Shown: positions 56,401 to 64,000 of the stretch, in pieces
How positions within the stretch are numbered: position 1 is the first letter of the stretch
How the letters are laid out: each line of letters opens with the position of its first letter
Source: Chelonoidis abingdonii
Taxonomy: Eukaryota > Chordata > Testudines > Testudinidae
Assembly (NCBI RefSeq): GCF_003597395.2
Contig: NC_133770.1
Span: 199,265,317-199,329,316 of the forward strand
Direction of reading: 5' to 3'
Length of the DNA: 64,000 nucleotides
Notes under the pieces: generated by a model
Databases searched by the model: none
Told to the model about the DNA's origin: nothing
What the model saw: only the letters and a program-made list of their open reading frames with translations
Position numbers and translations under genes: made by a program

Positions 56401-59400
56401 AAATAAGTCTATTTTGAAGACCACGGGAAAAGATCAATATGACAGAAAATCAGTAATGTTGTTATTGCATCACTACCGAATATGATTCCTATTGTATTTG
56501 GCTTTATTTTGTCTACAATGATTTCCCATATCAGAGATGCTTTTTTTATTAAGCATTCAAAGAATTCTACCGTGCTGGAATATTAACCACAATATGCTTG
56601 GGGTCAGATTGCAGCTTTTAACAAACAGCCAAAACTGGGGTGTTGCACAGCTTCAGCGCCTCAGTGGCAGACTTTAGATGGGCATGAGGCAGACTGTGGT
56701 TCAGAATGCACAATCCCTCCTACAGCTTCCTGGTACGCAGTGATGTGCATACTTCTCCATCTCTTTGGATAGCACCACCTGTTTTCCTCTCTGTGTTCTG
56801 TCAACTCCATCACCTGTTGCAAAGGGGGAGAGAAGCAGATGATTTGTCCCCTGCCTGTAAGGATGAGCAGCCTCCATGCTCCCCTAAATGCAAAGAAAGT
56901 GAGATTGCCTCCAGCCTTTTTGTGCTAGGCACCAGTGCAGCAAATACCTGAACTATGTGTTTAACTTTAAACACAATAAAGTGTGATAAGAGGGCAGAAT
57001 GGAGATGAACAGCTTCATTCTGTACTGTTCGTTGCAGTGGATTCCCCAGTAACATGATCTGCTATAATTTTCCATGAAGAAAACCTCCAAACAAATAGAA
57101 AAAAATATTTTGAGTTCAGCCAAAATCAGCTTAATGAAAAACAAACAAAAAGCCAGACGATCAAGATTCTTTTAAAACACCAGAGAAGCAAAGTGTTGAA
57201 ATGGAATGATCAGCCCAGACTTTTCAGAAGGGATATTTTCCTTCCTAAACTGTTGTAAGAACCTGATTAATGTTGCTTTCACCTTAACATGGAATATAAC
57301 TTATAAAAACAAACTGTGAAGGTGAAAGCTTAGCAGGATGTCAATGAATAAAATACAATACATTTCCTAACATACAAAATAAATCGTTGTCTCTGTACTT
57401 TTCTTCTGAGAGTTTTAGGTGTTTTAATCCAATATATTCTCATTTTGTATAATAGGCTAAGTGCTACAGGCAAAGTTCTCTCAAATCTGCACTGTGGATC
57501 TTCACTTCAGTATTCTGCTAATGCTTTCACCATGTGTATGGAACTCCTGTTGATGGAATGCTGTGTATTTTATGAGAGCAGAATATTGCAAAGGAGCTAC
57601 ATTATTGCCCACCTGAAGGGACAATTTGGTGCAGTATACCAAATCCTCAGAACTGGCATTCTGTTCCCTCCCAGTCTTGTGCCAAACTCTACTCATCCAG
57701 AGGATCTAACCCTATATAGTCAAACCTTTCAATGGGCCAGATCCTCAGCTGGTGTAAAGCAGCCAGCATAGCATGGTATAGTTCAATGTATGGAATATTA
57801 AATCAATGAGACTATTCATATGTATAAGTATTTTTAGCTCCATAAGTCCAGGAGTAAGATGAAAGGTCTGACCACAATGAGCTCATTGCGGGATCAGAGT
57901 CTAAATTTCATGGGTTAAAAAAGTGAAAAATCTTCACATGGGATAATATTGCGGACTTGTACTTTAAAAGGCAATCATCCTGGGCCCACGTTTACTACCA
58001 TTATTTATGCTGAGTAGTACTTACTCTGAAAGTAATGGCCTTCTCATTGATTTGACTTTGACCACTTGTGTAGGAAGGTGCTATTCATTATGAATAAGGA
58101 AGGTAGATTTGGGCTTTTGTGTAATAGAAAGCAAAAGAAATCCTGTAATAATGTATAAAAGTACTTAATTCACATGGAATGATGTAGGCTGAATGAACTC
58201 ATAAGCAAAGGGCTGGGGAATAGTACTAGCAGCTCTGAGGCTGGAAGACTGAAATTGAAGGAATTTTAATGAGCCAAAGGTAGATGGGATGGTCTATCTG
58301 ACCTTTACATAATTAAGTCTATTGTTCTTCAGATGAGCAGGCCTGGAATAGACAGTTCAGGAACAGAGCTGCTATTAGCCATTAGCAATTTGGGGTATTT
58401 TTATTGGCTTGAAGGGGGGCGAGTTAGTTGAATTTTGGTGAGAATACCATATGTTCCAAGGATCTTTGAATTTTTCAAATTGCTGAGACACTTGAAATGG
58501 TTCAGACCAATCTAAAATGATTTTTTTTAAATTAAAATGTGGGTTATTGGCTCAATATATAAAGGACAGTGCACACCTAGCTTTTAAGTATTGGTTGTTA
58601 AAAAGGTGAGGATGAAAGGTAAGCAGGATGTCAATGAACAAACATGTACGTTTCCTAACATACACAAAAAGTAAATCCTTGGTTCTGTACATTTGCTATA
58701 ATTCTCTAGAATAGCTTGTCAGATAAACAAACTGCCTATATACATCATTCTAATGAAACCATTTACAGGGGCATTTTGCTCAAAGAGGCTGCTGGTGTCA
58801 GTATCTTTCTTGCCCCAGGAGAAGTATCCAGATAAATTCTGTCAGCAGCACAAAAGTGGGTATGATGTAGACGTTAGGGTTGAACAAGAGGGAGAGACTG
58901 CAGTCTAGGCTGAGCTTGTTTGCTCCTGAGTTTGAGTCTTTATCAAAAAGTTCTCTGTTGTCCTAATTATTAATTAAAATAGCAGCTAGCTCAGAGGAAA
59001 AAAAATATCTTGTTGAGAATGGGCATGTGCTGAATATTCATGATAATGTAGCTCCATGCTCCCCACAGTTTGCAAATTGATCTTGAAAGCACGGTATAGG
59101 CAGTCAGTTCATTTCCAACTGCACAGCACTTTATTTATACCACTTGCATACATTTCAGAATAATGTTCACAGATGAATAGTCCATTTTTGATTTGTTTGT
59201 TGGCTACTGTATATTAAATGTAGTGTCTGTAAAACTTTCTATATACAGTCAGCATATCTGTTGTCCAGTGTAGTCAGGCAGAATTGTCTTGGAATACCTG
59301 AATCTCCAAATCCTTCCATTTCTCCTTGGAGTGACTATGCATGTATACATTCTGTTACCCGGAGTTCTTTCAACCTAAAGCTCTTGATAACTTTTATTCT

Positions 59401-59410
59401 GTGCGAGGTG
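56401..59410. other. Unannotated stretch
   Basis: About 57735-57765 (GGGCCAGATCCTCAGCTGG-TGTAAAG) and 58260-58325 (GATGGTCTATCTGACCTTTA) look like worn ends of old dispersed repeats, the latter resembling a CR1 tail. No gene recognised. An 18-24-bp similarity (AGCAGGATGTCAATGAAYAAA ... TTTCCTAACATAC) links about 57330-57380 and 58620-58670. Confidence 0.5.
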
Positions 59411-59985
59411 GTGTCAGGAAATAAATCAGGAGAGAAACGGCTGTCCGATCCATAGATGGCTGGCACAAACAGGACAACGCAAGGGTGCTTTCACTTAAAG
59501 CTACACTTTACTTAGTCACAAGCACTTACACACATCTGCAAGAGGTTAGTAAAACATCCCCAAACCTTGATAATTACCAAAGCTGAGTGTGGCTTTCGAG
59601 TGACACAGCGGCAGGCTTCTGGTGGCCAAATCTTCCATCTACCAGTGGGGACCGCAAGATGTATCCAGAGGGAGAGTCCAAAACAAGTCCCAAAAGAGTC
59701 TAACTACCTCAAACTTTTCCTCCTTATTTATACATTAGTAATAGAATGACATGTCCCTTAAAGAAAACTTGTTAAGTAAGCAGTTTCAATGGCCAAGCAA
59801 GAGGTTCCTTCTGATTATTGATTAACCAGGTGTGGGTTTTTCCAGAGTTTGCAGCCTTGAGACTCCAATAGACATTCTTGGGGCACATCCTGCTCTTCTA
59901 AAATGCATGTATCAGCAACCTCAACACAGTTCTTATCAGGAAGGATGTGGGGTCAAGCTGCCCTTTCTGTGGCACCCAAAACCCC
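59411..59985 (-). mobile_element. LTR-like segment, antisense
   Basis: I recognise the run from TGTCAGGAAATAAATC through GCTGGCACAAACAGGACAAC and ATGACATGTCCCTTAAAG to GTGGGGTCAAGCTGCCC as a dispersed turtle repeat, most like a retroelement LTR in antisense (recall). Ends are approximate, no target duplication was found and no internal coding flanks it. It directly precedes the DIRS element's left inverted repeat. Confidence 0.35.
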
Positions 59986-60084
59986 CTCCCCTCCTGCCTT
60001 GGTCAAGCTGAGACTGCTGACTAGGCTGCTTTTAGCAATAAGCCATAGTGGTTTCAGGACTTGACTGGTTTGCCAAAATCTCCC

Positions 60085-60256
60085 TGTACACATTCCACTG
60101 TAGGAATATGTGTCCCCAAGGCACTTGAGTTGGAAACTTTCACAAGCAGTACCACTAGGTGGTACATGCAAATCCACCTTTCTTGTGCTCAGAGTCAAGG
60201 GCATAAAAGGGGCATGACTGCTACCTCCTTCTCAGTCCCTTCTTACCAGCAGAGGT
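60085..60256 (+). repeat. DIRS left inverted terminal repeat
   Basis: Pairs with 63172-63378. Includes GGCATAAAAGGGGCATGAC at about 60200, a TATA-like ATAAAA that could have been the promoter. Confidence 0.8.
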
Positions 60257-60429
60257 GAGCATTATTCCTGATCCTCCATTATTCTTGAGCTTTGATTAAC
60301 CATCTTGGAAAGAGAATTTCTCTTTTTGTACATAGCTGTAGTTCAGTTGGTATAGTTTAGTACGTAGTTAGTGGATAGTGGTTTAAGGATTTTTGCTGTA
60401 CAGAAATCTCCCAGATTTAAACAATATGC

Positions 60430-61437
60430 CATGTGCAGGGCTGTTATCCCTGTCACAGATAGATGTAAATGTTGGCTAATGTGTATGGGTGAGGCACATG
60501 TGGGGTGAGGCCCTATCTGTACCTTGTTCCACTTGTGGTTGAAGAAACCAAAGGATTTCTACCTTAAGGTTCATCTCCTCAAAAATACAATGAGTCCTTC
60601 TTCAGAGCTTGACCTTTACCAAGTCAGAGAAGCAAGTTCCTCCACAAGGAGTGCCCCTCTTCCTGCCATGGCTCAAAAGCTGGTTTCAGGTGAGAAACAG
60701 ATCTTGTCTTCTCCAGAAGTCTCATTTGAAGCATTCCAAACTTTCTGAGGCTGATAGGCTGCACTCCTCATCTCACAAAAAGGCGCTAAAAAAGTCCTCC
60801 AAGGCAAAGTCAAGGTCTGGTCAACTCTGGCATGGCCATCAACACCAGAGACTTCACCCTTACTGGAAAGATCCTATTCTTCAGCAATGTTCGATCCAGC
60901 ACCGGCTCCAGCAGCTGCAAACTTATCTCCTCTGTTGGTGCCACAAGCCTTTTTCATGGCAAATGACTTACTATCCCTCCTTTTGATGGACTCATCTCAG
61001 CTGCATCATTTAACTACACCATAAATCATACTGGGCCTTGTTGACTGCTTCATGGCCCTCTGAACCCCCATTAGCTATACAATCCAAGAAGAAGTCACCC
61101 TCCAGCTCCTAAAGCCACTACTGAAGCTCCTTGGAACCACAGGGTCACCCCCTTTGAAGTCCACAGACCAAGTGGAACCCCTAGATATTCCTTCTCAAAT
61201 GTCTTCCTCTTCTCCTGACAAGGCTATCACATTGGAGTCAACTTCACCTCTACCTGCAGACTTTAAGGTATTCCAGAACTTCTTGTGGAGAGTGGCTACT
61301 TCTCTAGAAGTGCAGGCAGAACATGCGCAAGACAATCCACATAAGCTGTTGGCTGTCCTGCAGACTCCTGCTCTCAGGAAGGGTGGTCCTGTTACCCAGG
61401 GTTTTCAGAACCCAAAGTATTGGTAATGTAACTGTTT
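60430..61437 (+). pseudogene. DIRS ORF1 remnant (LAP2-alpha-like gag region)
   Basis: The frame at 60455-60505 reads TDRCKCWLMCMGEAHVG, matching the CxxCLGExH zinc-knuckle-like motif of the turtle DIRS ORF1 that annotation pipelines label lamina-associated polypeptide 2 alpha-like. A basic Ser/Lys-rich middle follows (SHKKALKKSSKAKSRSG, about 60765-60815). The last part, 61154-61426, has SSSSPDKAITLESTSPLPAD then FKVFQNFLWRVATSLEVQAE, the conserved helical tail of this protein. Stops and frameshifts occur between these. The role in the element is presumed RNA/DNA binding and particle formation, by analogy with Gag. The LAP2 name reflects similarity and does not make this the nuclear lamina gene. 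Confidence 0.75.
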
Positions 61438-61554
61438 CACTTCAGGAATAAATCAATGGAAACACAGCGGTTCCAGCTGATGAAAGACATACAAATAAGC
61501 TTGCTCTTATAAAAAAAAATGCATATGTATCCTTCTGTCTGTGACCCAGTACCC

Positions 61555-61757
61555 TTAGGTACCTGAATGTAGTTTTATCCTTTTTAATGGGTTCTCCCTT
61601 TGAGCCCTCAGCAACAACTTCCTTATCATTGTTGCCATGAAAACGATGTTTCTAGTAGCAATTATGTCTGTGAGAAGGGTGTCAGAGCTCAAGGCATTGT
61701 TAGAGGACCCATCTTCACAAGGTTTAGTCTAGACATCAAAATGTATTTTGGATTGTA
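61555..61757 (+). pseudogene. DIRS tyrosine recombinase remnant, 5' part
   Basis: MKTMFLVAIMSVRRVSELKA starts at 61637; the family pattern is KTxFLVAITSARRVSEL, in which the Arg-Arg/Val-Ser-Glu-Leu block includes the first catalytic arginine of the tyrosine recombinase fold. Upstream (about 61580-61636) LNVVLSFLMGSPFEP corresponds to the preceding helix. The frame breaks after about 61720 and the gene is then interrupted by the LTR-like insertion. Confidence 0.75.
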
Positions 61758-61929
61758 TGTTGAGGCAGACTAAGCCCATAGGCCCCCTGCTGGAGGTTTT
61801 AGGGTCCTGCCACACTCATCCCAGGAAAGGAGCAGTAGAGAGGTCCTCCAAGGAGGCTAGAAGGGCTGCAGGGAAAGGAGTCAATGAGAGAGGCTGCAGA
61901 GAGCAGCCAGTCAGGGCTCAGCAGGCCCC

Positions 61930-61937
61930 TATAAAAA
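61930..61937 (+). promoter_or_regulatory. TATA box of the LTR-like insertion
   Basis: TATAAAAA followed about 25-30 bp later by a CAGAGTGAGCTCAGTC segment where transcription would start. Position relative to the AATAAA at 62209 fits an LTR. Confidence 0.5.
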
Positions 61938-61966
61938 GAGCTGCAGGGCCAGAGTGAGCTCAGTCT

Positions 61967-62165
61967 ACTGGCAGGGACTAGGGGAGTCAGAGGTGCTCCT
62001 GGCTGGCTACAGGAGCTGAAAGGGCTGGACAGATTAGTTGTTGGCAGGGACCAGGGAAGCCTGAGACTAGCTCCTGGCTGGCTTCTGGACTAAGCAGGTA
62101 GTTACTGTCAGGGACTGGGGGAGTGAGAGAGGAGCTTCTGGCTGGCTGCCAGGACTCAACTAGAA
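61967..62165 (+). repeat. Three degenerate ~70-bp tandem units
   Basis: Units start near 61967, 62040 and 62105, each with GGCAGGGACTRGGGRAGYSNGAG then CTCCTGGCTGGCT. They lie inside the LTR-like insertion, a known style of U3/R minisatellite expansion. Confidence 0.7.
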
Positions 62166-62738
62166 TGGGCTTTGGGGAGGTGGCCCAGGGAAATGTAGAG
62201 CAACAATTAATAAAGGGCGCTTGGGCTGGGACCCAGAGCAATGGATGGGACTGGGTCTCCCCTGCCAAGCAGCCACTGGAGGAAGTGACTATGCCCTAAG
62301 GAAGGGAATTAGAACTGTGGCACCTGGGGGAAGGGGGCTGTCCATGGACTAACTCAGCAAACTGAGTCCAAGAGGAGTGGTTCAGCAGGAAGGCTGAGGA
62401 CTCAAGTAGTGGCAAGAAGTCCACAGGGAAAAAACTCTTGAGGTGCTGCTTGATTCCAGAGTAGAAGCCTTGAAACCTAGCCAGACCAAGTGAGGGTACC
62501 ATGATGGGCCTTGTTGGACTGTTTTAGAAAAATGAACCCAGGAAGGGCTGCAGGACATTGGGGACATTTTAGATTGTGACCCCCTGGAAGGAGTTTGTTT
62601 GTTTTGCACATGGACAGGGTGTGACTTGGCTGGAGGGCTGAGTTACCAAAGACCCATCTGACAAGTGCAGTGACTGACACATGCACGTACTCAATCAGTG
62701 GGTGCTCAGAGAGGTGAGTACACTCTGTTATGGAACAT

Positions 62739-63037
62739 AGCCATCACTGAGAGGATTAAAGAGCAACTAGTTAGAGCCAAGTGTGGATATCACTGGATTT
62801 CTGACTGTATCAAGCTTGCTATAATCTAGCAATGGTTGCTCCTCCTCCAAGAATGCCTATTCCACTAGGACCTATTCCACTTTGCCAGCCTACCTGAATA
62901 ACATGCCAATAGTGCATATTTACATAGCATCAACGTGGTTATCAGTACATGTCTTTTTCAGACACTATGCTATCCTGCAAGCTTCCCAGGATGATGAGAA
63001 TTTCAGCAAATTAGTGCTGCAGTCTCTCTTCAAGTAA
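62739..63037 (+). pseudogene. DIRS tyrosine recombinase remnant, 3' part
   Basis: The frame from 62858 to the stop at 63035-63037 reads YSTRTYSTLPAYLNNMPIVH and on to ASTWLSVHVFFRHYAILQAS and FSKLVLQSLFK. The family end is STRAxxxSxAFLxNVPxxxICxAATWSSxHTFxxHYxL ... VLQxLF. The TW...H...HY block contains the catalytic His/Trp position and the nucleophilic tyrosine, all retained here. About 60 codons are open without a stop although the gene upstream is broken. Upstream (62750-62820) RIKEQLVRAK and WISDCIKLA correspond to RISKWISDCIKL. Confidence 0.8.
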
Positions 63038-63171
63038 TTTGAAGTCCCACTCATCCACCTGTAAGGGAACCATGGGTGAATCACTTACAATGGATTGCAT
63101 ATATACACAATCATTTAATGGACAAAAAAATGGTTACTTAAATGTACAGTAACTGTTCTTCACGATGTGTT

Positions 63172-63378
63172 GTGCAGTTCCCCAATACTCTGGATCGTAG
63201 ATGTCAACAAGGAGGAACTGAGAGGGAGTAGGCAGCCCTGCTCTTTTTATGTCCTCAGCTCTGAGCATGAGAGAGGTGGGGATGCATGCATCGCTTAGTG
63301 GTATTGTTGGCAAAAGTCTCCAAATCAAGTGCATTTGGCTTACATAGACCTCCAAAAGAATGTGTATGTGTACAACAC
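63172..63378 (-). repeat. DIRS right inverted terminal repeat
   Basis: Reverse complement of 60085-60256 with moderate divergence. It is preceded by GGTTACTTAAATGTACAGTA-ACTGTTCTTC (63132-63162), the conserved 3' subterminal segment of turtle DIRS elements by recall. Confidence 0.8.
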
Positions 63379-63380
63379 AT

Positions 63381-64000
63381 TTCAAGGAACAGCAGTTTCT
63401 GTACAAGTAAATAACCATTTTTTTCTACTGACTTCAAGGGGAGTTGAAGGCATTCAGCACTTCAGAGCCTGCCAGAATATTGCAGGAGGAATCAAGCTGG
63501 CAGCGAGATATCAGTGGACAGAACATACTACGTTGACCAGTGTTGAAATCTATCCTGTAGTGTAACATAATCAGCAGTGGGCAAGGTGTTCACAAAATCT
63601 GATATTATAGGGGTTGATAAACAACTGCAAATGGGGGTTTTGCTCCTAACCGCAAAGTTCAGTAACCTCAGCCACATCTTGATATTAAAAATGTTTTCAG
63701 CAAAACGTCATTGCATTGTACCATCTGCTCATAAGAGCCTTATGCTCAAGGGAATCTTTCCCAGAATAGGTGGCATAGAAGTTGTATGATGTTGTGTCTT
63801 CCTCATTCTCAGCGGATGAATTGCAGGAATATAGAGCTATTGTAAGCTTGTATTTGTGGCACTGTGACAAACTGCTGGGGATACCCAGAGCAGTGCAAGA
63901 CTGCGCTACCTCTCTTATCCTCAGCAAGTGGGTGACAACTTCTTGACACACCAACTTATCTGCTTTGCTAGCAAACTCCCCCAGGACTCTCCCACCCCAA
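63381..64000. other. Right edge, little recognised
   Basis: From about 63860 (GCACTGTGACAAACTGCTGG GGATACCCAGAGCAG) to the end resembles the start of another dispersed turtle repeat, possibly an LTR in which TGTGACAAA would be the 5' end, but it runs off the window. 63381-63860 holds nothing recognisable. Confidence 0.35.

Larger units (their letters stand above)
61760..62738 (+). mobile_element. LTR-like insertion inside the DIRS recombinase
   Basis: It separates the two recombinase halves, and neither half contains this sequence in other DIRS copies as I know them. TATAAAAA at 61930-61937 and AATAAA at 62209-62214 lie in promoter then poly(A) order, as in an LTR. Between them is a threefold degenerate repeat of about 70 bp (CTGGCAGGGACTAGGGGAGT, TTGGCAGGGACCAGGGAAGC, CTGTCAGGGACTGGGGGAGT, each followed by CTCCTGGCTGGCT or similar). 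The exact junctions and target duplication were not resolved. Probably a solo LTR. Confidence 0.6.
60085..63380 (+). mobile_element. DIRS-type retrotransposon, internally deleted, with inverted terminal repeats
   Basis: The left terminal repeat (60085-60256) and the reverse complement of the right one (63172-63378) align throughout: GCACTTGAGTTGGAAACTTT versus GCACTTGATTTGGAGACTTT, CAGTACCACTAGGTGGT versus CAATACCACTAAGCGAT, TTCTCAGTCCCTTCTTACC versus CTCTCAGTTCCTCCTTGTTG. Inverted terminal repeats, a LAP2-like first ORF and a tyrosine recombinase gene are the DIRS hallmarks. Reverse transcriptase, RNase H and methyltransferase regions are absent between 61437 and 61560. The element is also split by an LTR-like insertion (about 61760-62738). 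DIRS copies integrate as circles through the recombinase without target duplication. This copy is dead. Confidence 0.85.

Noticed and set aside
59411..60085. LTR at 59.4 kb as the partner of the LTR-like unit at 61.8-62.7 kb, making one LTR element
   Set aside because: The two are unrelated in sequence and opposite in apparent orientation; the DNA between them is DIRS.
60430..61437. Host LAP2/TMPO gene
   Set aside because: Although similar proteins are often named lamina-associated polypeptide 2 alpha-like, the inverted terminal repeats and recombinase remnants show it is DIRS ORF1.

Overview
This window is vertebrate nuclear DNA, almost certainly from a turtle. It has AT-rich intergenic or intronic sequence, no bacterial-style gene density, 5-15 kb spaced interspersed repeats and two assembly gaps (100 N and 770 N). 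I recognise from general knowledge a tRNA-derived SINE with a CR1-type tail, CR1 LINE 3' ends, a DIRS-type retroelement carrying a LAP2-like ORF, TIR elements ending in a GGYCTGGTCTACACT-like motif, and short repeats with the ends TTTCAGAGTRG. Together these are typical of Testudines. I cannot compute divergence or search databases, so family names are given only at the level the sequence supports. I recognise no intact host protein-coding gene, no tRNA or rRNA gene and no CRISPR.

Layout. 1-1202: antisense LTR-like repeat with CTG-rich tract and a gap. 1203-5086: plain sequence. 5087-5725 and 7763-8573: LTR-like segments. 9468-9655 and 12008-12301: two copies of one TIR element. 13190-13947: short hAT element. 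14129-19052: decayed hAT transposase gene (minus strand) split by a younger 3,045-bp hAT insertion (15495-18539) that has a perfect 8-bp target duplication and GC-rich, G-quadruplex-prone, promoter-like cargo. 20024-20306 and 24798-25099: sister MITEs with an internal palindrome. 20408-21878: CR1 LINE 3' half. 22120-22361: hAT MITE. 26012-26560 and 41500-41640: two copies of an unassigned repeat. 28853-29881, 35810-38281 and 52810-55045: larger elements with shared termini and 3-bp target duplications. 34180-35420 and 39870-40380: AT-rich repeats with ZNF143-like blocks. 39395-39866: second CR1 tail. 44121-44372: long inverted repeat. 46339-46519: tRNA-derived SINE. 48658-48796: TA-flanked MITE. 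51119-51432: short repeat with inverted ends. 52352-52632: another MITE. 55265-56400: possible decayed coding segment of unknown origin. 59411-59985: LTR-like segment. 60085-63380: internally deleted DIRS element with inverted terminal repeats, itself split by an LTR-like insertion.

Nothing here works together as a pathway. The biology on display is transposon stratigraphy: several independent transposase systems (hAT, a 3-bp-TSD PIF/Harbinger-like system, a TA-target system, CR1 with its SINE, DIRS tyrosine recombinase) have left copies, some nested, in a gene-poor stretch. The most unusual items are the young hAT with CpG-rich cargo inside an older hAT, the DIRS relic with both ends preserved, and a lysine/asparagine/serine-rich decayed reading frame at 55-56 kb.
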